Position numbers and translations under genes: made by a program
Notes under the pieces: generated by a model
What the model saw: only the letters and a program-made list of their open reading frames with translations
What the model was told of the DNA's origin: nothing
Database searches by the model: none
Part shown: piece after piece, positions 60,431 to 64,000 of the stretch
Numbering within the stretch: position 1 is the first letter of the stretch
Layout: each line of letters begins with the position of its first letter
Assembly: GCA_016716425.1 (NCBI GenBank)
Contig: JADJWJ010000022.1
Location: 155,762 to 219,761, forward strand
Direction of reading: 5' to 3'
DNA from: Betaproteobacteria bacterium
GTDB taxonomy: Bacteria; Pseudomonadota; Gammaproteobacteria; Burkholderiales; Casimicrobiaceae
Length of the DNA stretch: 64,000 nucleotides

Positions 60431-62435
60431 TCCGGTACGCGTGATGCTCGAGCGTGCGCTCGCGGCCGAGCAGGCCGGCGATGCCGGCGCGGCGCGGACA
60501 CTGTACGAACAGGCGCTGGACCGCGCGCCGGACCACCCCGGCGCGCTGATGCGGCTCGCGCTGCTCGACCAGGATGCCGGCGACCTCGCGTCGGCGCGCG
60601 TGCGGTTCGAGCGGGCGCTGGCCATCGTCCAGGCGGCGCGGCGGCCGGCGGCGCCCGTGCTGCTCGCGCTGGCCGGCGTGCATGTCGCCGCGGGCGACGC
60701 GGCGGCGGCGGGCGCCGCGTGGGAGCGCGTGGTTGCCGAGGCGCCGGGCGAGCCGACGGCGCGCCACGGCCTCGCGGTGCTCGCGCTCACCGCCGGCGAT
60801 GCGGCGCGCGCGATCGAGCACTGCCGTGCCGGGCTTGCCGGCGAGCCCGCGCACGCAGGACTGCTGACCACGCTCGGACACGCGCTGCGCGCGACCGGCG
60901 CGCCCGCGGCCGCCGCCGACGCGTTCGGCGCCGCTGCACGCGCCGCACCCGACAGCGTCGCCGCGTGGATGGCGGCGGGGAACGCGTGCATGGAGGCCGA
61001 ACTCGCGCAGGTGCAGGCCGTCCGCGCCGGCGGTACGGACGGCGAGCCGGCGGACGCGCTCGCGCGCGCGCTCACCGCCTTCGCCCGCGCGGCGGCGCTC
61101 GAGCCGGCCGCCGCGGCGATCCACGCGCACCGCGCGATGGCGGCGCGCTACGCGTGCGACTGGCCGCACGCCGACAGTGCGCTGGCGGCGCTCGCGCGCG
61201 GATACGCGGACGACCCGGCGCGCTTCGCGTGCTCGCCGCTGATGGCGGTCGCGCTGCTCGCTGACCCGGCCGCGCAGCGCGCCGGCATCGCCGGATGGGT
61301 GCGGTCCGCGCTGCCGCCGGCCGCGGCGCCGGGAATCGTCGCGCGGCGCGGCGACCGGCTGCGTGTGGGCTACCTGTCGTCGGACTTTCACGACCACGCG
61401 ACGGCGCACCTCGCCGCGGGCCTGTTCGAGCACCACGACCGCGCGCGCGTCGAATGCTTCGCGTACGCGCAGGACGCCGACGACGGCAGCGCGATGCGGC
61501 GGCGGCTCGCGCGCGCGTTCGACCACTGGCGCGACGTCGGCGCGCTCGCCGACGACGCGGCGGCGCGGACGATCGCCGGCGACGCGCTCGACGTCCTCGT
61601 GGACCTGAAGGGTCACACGCATGGCGCGCGGCCGGGAATCCTCGCCAGGCGGCCGGCGCCGGTGCAACTCCACTACCTGGGCTTCCCCGGCACGCTCGCG
61701 TACGGTGGCATCGACGCGTTCGTCGCCGACGCGATCACCGTGCCCGCGGATTGCGCTGCCGAGTTCGCGGAGGCGGTGCTGCGGCTGCCGGCCTGCTATC
61801 AGGTCAACGACAGCCGGCGGCCGGCGCCCGCACCCGCGGCGCGCGCCGCCGTCGGCCTGCCCGAGCGCGCGCTGGTGCTGGCGTCGTTCAACCAGACGTA
61901 CAAGCTGACCGCGCCGTTCTTCGCGGCGTGGCTGGACGCACTGCGCGCGCACGCCGACGCCGTGCTGTGGTTGAACGTCCCGCACGAACTCGCGCGCGCG
62001 AACCTGCGCGCGGAAGCGGCGCGCACCGGGGTCGCGCCGGAGCGGATCGTGTTCGCGCCGACGGTGCCGCAGGCCGCGCACATGGCGCGGCTCGCGTGCG
62101 CCGATCTCGCGCTCGACGTGCTGCCGTACGGGTCGCACACGACCGGCAGCGACGCGCTCTGGGCGGGCGTGCCGCTGCTGACCTGCCGCGGCACGACGTT
62201 CGCCGGGCGCGTCGGCGCGAGCCTGCTGCAGGCGGTCGAACTGCCGGAGCTCGTCGCCGAGACGCCGGCTGCCTACGCGCGCATGCTCCGCGACTTGTGC
62301 GCCGATCGCACGCGGCTCGCGCACTACCGCCGGCACCTCGAAGCGGGGCGAGCCACGCTGCCGTTGTTCGACACCGCGGCGTTCACACTGGCGTTCGAGC
62401 GATTGCTCGCAGACGCCGCGAACGGACGAACATGA
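60420..62435 (+). CDS. TPR protein with O-GlcNAc transferase-like domain, tandem paralogue
   Basis: A 671-residue relative of the preceding protein with a shorter TPR region (about residues 1-260, starting LERALAAEQAGDAGAARTLY). The catalytic half keeps LRVGYLSSDFHDHATAHLAA, VDLKGHTHGARPGILARRPA, LHYLGFPGTLAYGGIDAFVA, SFNQTYKLTAPFF and DVLPYGSHTTGSDALWAG. ATG 60420 starts within the upstream gene. The two diverge strongly in the TPRs, suggesting different protein targets. Confidence 0.87.
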   Translation: MGADPVRVMLERALAAEQAGDAGAARTLYEQALDRAPDHPGALMRLALLDQDAGDLASARVRFERALAIVQAARRPAAPVLLALAGVHVAAGDAAAAGAAWERVVAEAPGEPTARHGLAVLALTAGDAARAIEHCRAGLAGEPAHAGLLTTLGHALRATGAPAAAADAFGAAARAAPDSVAAWMAAGNACMEAELAQVQAVRAGGTDGEPADALARALTAFARAAALEPAAAAIHAHRAMAARYACDWPHADSALAALARGYADDPARFACSPLMAVALLADPAAQRAGIAGWVRSALPPAAAPGIVARRGDRLRVGYLSSDFHDHATAHLAAGLFEHHDRARVECFAYAQDADDGSAMRRRLARAFDHWRDVGALADDAAARTIAGDALDVLVDLKGHTHGARPGILARRPAPVQLHYLGFPGTLAYGGIDAFVADAITVPADCAAEFAEAVLRLPACYQVNDSRRPAPAPAARAAVGLPERALVLASFNQTYKLTAPFFAAWLDALRAHADAVLWLNVPHELARANLRAEAARTGVAPERIVFAPTVPQAAHMARLACADLALDVLPYGSHTTGSDALWAGVPLLTCRGTTFAGRVGASLLQAVELPELVAETPAAYARMLRDLCADRTRLAHYRRHLEAGRATLPLFDTAAFTLAFERLLADAANGRT

Positions 62436-62475
62436 ACTGACGTCCGCACGGCACGGACATCACGTCGCAGGCCGC

Positions 62476-62519
62476 CGCGCAGGATGAACGTCGCCGCAGG
62501 CGACGCTCGATCCTGCGCG
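62476..62519. repeat. Hairpin between the convergent OGT-like gene and gloA
   Basis: CGCGCAGGAT...CGTCGCC and GGCGACG...ATCCTGCGCG pair around a GCA loop with a small internal bulge, 17 paired positions. There is no U-run, so it would be a bidirectional, non-canonical terminator at best. Confidence 0.65.
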
Positions 62520-62569
62520 ACGGACGCGCCACCGGCCTGCGCATGACACCGGGGGCAGCGACAAGCCCG

Positions 62570-62956
62570 CTACGCGCGCCTCTCGATGAGCTCGATGAGG
62601 TAGCCGTCCGGGTCCGCGACGAACGCGATGACCGTCGTGCCGCCCTTCACCGGCCCCGCTTCGCGCGTGACCTTGCCGCCGCGCGCGCGCACGGCCGCGC
62701 ACGCCGCCGCGGCATCCGGCACCGCGACGGCGATGTGCCCGTAGCCGGTGCCAGGGTCGTAGCGGTCCACTCCGTAGTTGTACGTGAGCTCGAGGTCGGC
62801 GCCATCGGGGTCCCCGGCGAAGCCGACGAACGCCAGCGTGTACTTCTGCTCGGGGCGGTCGGTCGTGCGCTTCAGCGTCATCCCGAGCACCTCGGTGTAG
62901 AACGCGACCGAGCGCTCGAGGTCGCCGACGCGCAGCATCGTGTGCAGGATCTTCAT
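62570..62956 (-). CDS. gloA: Lactoylglutathione lyase (glyoxalase I)
   Basis: A 128-residue metalloenzyme converting the methylglyoxal-glutathione hemithioacetal to lactoylglutathione. HTMLRVGDLERSVAFYTEVL holds the first His ligand; ELTYNYGVDRYDPGTGYGHI the first Glu and second His; GYLIELIERR the last Glu. The length is typical of Ni/Co-type bacterial GloA. It is convergent with the OGT-like genes. Confidence 0.95.
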   Translation of the reverse strand: MKILHTMLRVGDLERSVAFYTEVLGMTLKRTTDRPEQKYTLAFVGFAGDPDGADLELTYNYGVDRYDPGTGYGHIAVAVPDAAAACAAVRARGGKVTREAGPVKGGTTVIAFVADPDGYLIELIERRA

Positions 62957-63012
62957 TGCTCGAGGAGAAGGTTCGATACATTACCTGGGAGCCGCATGGC
63001 TTCCACGCAGCC

Positions 63013-63106
63013 GTCGTCCCCGCGAAAGCGGGGACCCAGCGGCGTCGAACGATCCATACGCGCGAGGTCAGACACGACACCGGGTCCCCGCTTTCGCGGG
63101 GACGAC
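63013..63106. repeat. REPIN-like pair of inverted CCCCGCGAAAGCGGGG elements
   Basis: GTCGTCCCCGCGAAAGCGGG at 63013-63037 (25 bases in all) is repeated as its exact reverse complement at 63082-63106, with 44 bases between. Each copy is itself a hairpin with a GAAA/TTTC loop. Short palindromic repeats of this type are common in proteobacterial intergenic DNA. They lie between gloA and rubredoxin in a 208-base gap with no gene. Confidence 0.88.
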
Positions 63107-63164
63107 GACCGACGGCGCGCGGCTGCCGGGTGCCGAACGGGAACAAGGTGTCGGTGATCCACGG

Positions 63165-63329
63165 CTAGAACTCGATCATCTCGAAGTCTTCCTTGCGCGC
63201 GCCGCACTCGGGGCACGTCCAGTTGGGCGGCACGTCCTCCCACCGGGTCCCGGGTGCGATTCCGTCGTCGGGCGCGCCCGCGACCTCGTCGTAGATGAAG
63301 CCGCAGATCAGGCACATGTATTTTTTCAT
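63165..63329 (-). CDS. rubA: Rubredoxin
   Basis: A 54-residue iron protein with Cys6/Cys9 (CLICG) and Cys39/Cys42 (CPECG) for one Fe(Cys)4 centre, and the expected aromatic core residues Tyr4, Tyr13, Trp30 and Trp37. It carries single electrons, partner unknown. The ATG at 63329 is preceded by a purine-poor leader; a TACAAT -10 lies 38 bases upstream. It is divergent from thiD. Confidence 0.95.
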   Translation of the reverse strand: MKKYMCLICGFIYDEVAGAPDDGIAPGTRWEDVPPNWTCPECGARKEDFEMIEF

Positions 63330-63354
63330 CGGCAGCGGGTGCGTCGCACTGGAG

Positions 63355-63360
63355 TAAACT
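63355..63360 (+). promoter_or_regulatory. Candidate -10 element of thiD
   Basis: GGAGTAAACTGG contains TAAACT, 73 bases before the thiD ATG. It lies close beside the rubredoxin -10 on the other strand, so the two promoters would be divergent and nearly overlapping. No TPP riboswitch-like leader was recognised. Confidence 0.35.
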
Positions 63361-63366
63361 GGCTCG

Positions 63367-63372
63367 ATTGTA
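63367..63372 (-). promoter_or_regulatory. Candidate -10 element (TACAAT) of rubredoxin
   Basis: Minus-strand GCTACAATCG contains TACAAT about 38 bases before the rubredoxin ATG, a good spacing. It is the same hexamer seen before argB. Confidence 0.45.
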
Positions 63373-63432
63373 GCGTGCCGCAGCGCACGCGCCGGGGACG
63401 CGGCGCGCGCCCGCGCCCGAGACAGGAGCGCC

Positions 63433-64000
63433 ATGCCCGACAGCGAACCCGGATTCCCTCCCCTCGTGCTCACGTTCGCCGCGTCCGATCCGTCCGGCGG
63501 CGCCGGCGTCCAGGCCGACCTGTTGACGCTGGCGAGCATGGGCTGCCACCCGCTGTCGGTGATCACGGCGCTGACGGTGCAGGACTCGCTCGGCGTGGAG
63601 GGCGTGCTGCCGATCGACGCCGACTGGGTGGCCGACCAGGCGCGCTGCCTGCTCGAGGACATGCCGGTCGACGCGTTCAAGATCGGCGTGCTGGGCAGCG
63701 TCGAGAACATCGCGGCGATCGCCGAGATCGTGTCCGACTATCCGGACGTCCCGCTGATCCTCGACCCGGTCCTCGCGTCCGGCCGTGGCGACGAGCTCGC
63801 GAGCGAGGAGATGACGCACGCGCTGCGCGAACTCCTGCTGCCGCAGACGACGATCGTGACGCCCAACAGCCACGAGGCGCGTCGGCTGGCGGAAGGCGAC
63901 GACGACGACGAGCGCCCGCTCGCCGACTGCGCGGCGAAGCTCATCGAGACCGGTTGCGAGTTCGTGCTCGTCACCGGCACGCACGAGGCCACGCCGCAGG
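63433..64000 (+). CDS. thiD: Hydroxymethylpyrimidine/phosphomethylpyrimidine kinase, 3' end outside window
   Basis: The first 189 codons of a ribokinase-fold enzyme that phosphorylates HMP twice for thiamine synthesis. FAASDPSGGAGVQADLLTLA and SVITALTVQDSLGVEGV are diagnostic, with KIGVLGS, DPVLASGRGDELAS and VTPNSHEARRLAEG further on. An acidic insert (EGDDDDE) follows the last motif. AGGAGCG precedes ATG 63433. The C-terminal part, including the anion hole, is beyond position 64000. Confidence 0.93.
   Translation, partial: MPDSEPGFPPLVLTFAASDPSGGAGVQADLLTLASMGCHPLSVITALTVQDSLGVEGVLPIDADWVADQARCLLEDMPVDAFKIGVLGSVENIAAIAEIVSDYPDVPLILDPVLASGRGDELASEEMTHALRELLLPQTTIVTPNSHEARRLAEGDDDDERPLADCAAKLIETGCEFVLVTGTHEATPQ

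Overview
The window is a very GC-rich (by eye about 70%), densely coding stretch that looks like a betaproteobacterial chromosome, probably Burkholderiales or a relative. The reasons are the general porin with its AQAQ-type signal peptide, the slt / NDUFA9-like / cca / coq7 neighbourhood, the purE-purK pair, the rhodanese / glutaredoxin / secB / gpsA cluster, the bioBFHCD order, and a cytochrome oxidase operon in which CoxB carries a fused cytochrome c domain. I see no rRNA, tRNA, CRISPR array, phage or IS transposase.

Layout. 1-7.8 kb: acyl-CoA and leucine catabolism (end of an isovaleryl-CoA dehydrogenase, thiolase, a second acyl-CoA dehydrogenase, a LiuC-type hydratase) with a LysE exporter, two DsbA-like isomerases, a GST, a DUF4126 membrane protein, a GhrA-like reductase and a DUF1289 protein. 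7.8-14.7 kb: purK and purE (minus), then slt, an NDUFA9-like SDR and cca (plus), then coq7 (minus). 14.7-16 kb: a porin with its own terminator. 16.2-33.7 kb: a lipopolysaccharide/O-antigen region with a GlcNAc-1-P transferase-like enzyme, a WbpM/CapD dehydratase, an O-antigen ligase, three GT9 and three GT4 glycosyltransferases, two asparagine-synthase-type amidotransferases and the MsbA flippase. 33.8-36.3 kb: argB, slmA and an unknown secreted protein. 36.5-41 kb (minus): DUF4864, moeB-like, ctpA and a broken gpmI. 41.1-43.9 kb: rhodanese, glutaredoxin, secB, an SH3-domain protein, gpsA. 44-45.2 kb (minus): trmL and comF. 45.3-50 kb: bioB-F-H-C-D. 50.2-58.1 kb: aa3-type cytochrome oxidase structural and assembly genes (coxB, ctaD, a small membrane protein, ctaG, ctaE, surf1, a thioredoxin-like membrane protein, ctaB, sco). 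58.2-62.4 kb: two tandem TPR/O-GlcNAc-transferase-like (GT41) genes. The end holds gloA, rubredoxin and a thiD cut by the window edge.

Two themes need care. First, many conserved genes between about 39.9 and 56 kb are broken by small indels, several of them one extra G or C in a short run: gpmI, secB, trmL, ctaD, ctaG, and probably comF, bioH and bioC. A 55-base poly-G tract replaces the start of bioF. Every affected protein resumes its family sequence after the break, so sequencing or assembly error explains this better than gene decay. Second, small inverted-repeat elements sit exactly at gene ends. They include a nested inverted repeat of about 450 bp between the WbpM-like gene and the O-antigen ligase, GGGTCAGA-type hairpins that supply the gpsA and trmL stop codons, a REPIN-like pair near 63 kb, and GC-palindromic repeats near 46.3 and 55.9 kb. 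I found no convincing wholly new multi-gene system. The repeat modules and a small ORF coupled to the transferase gene are the least explained features.
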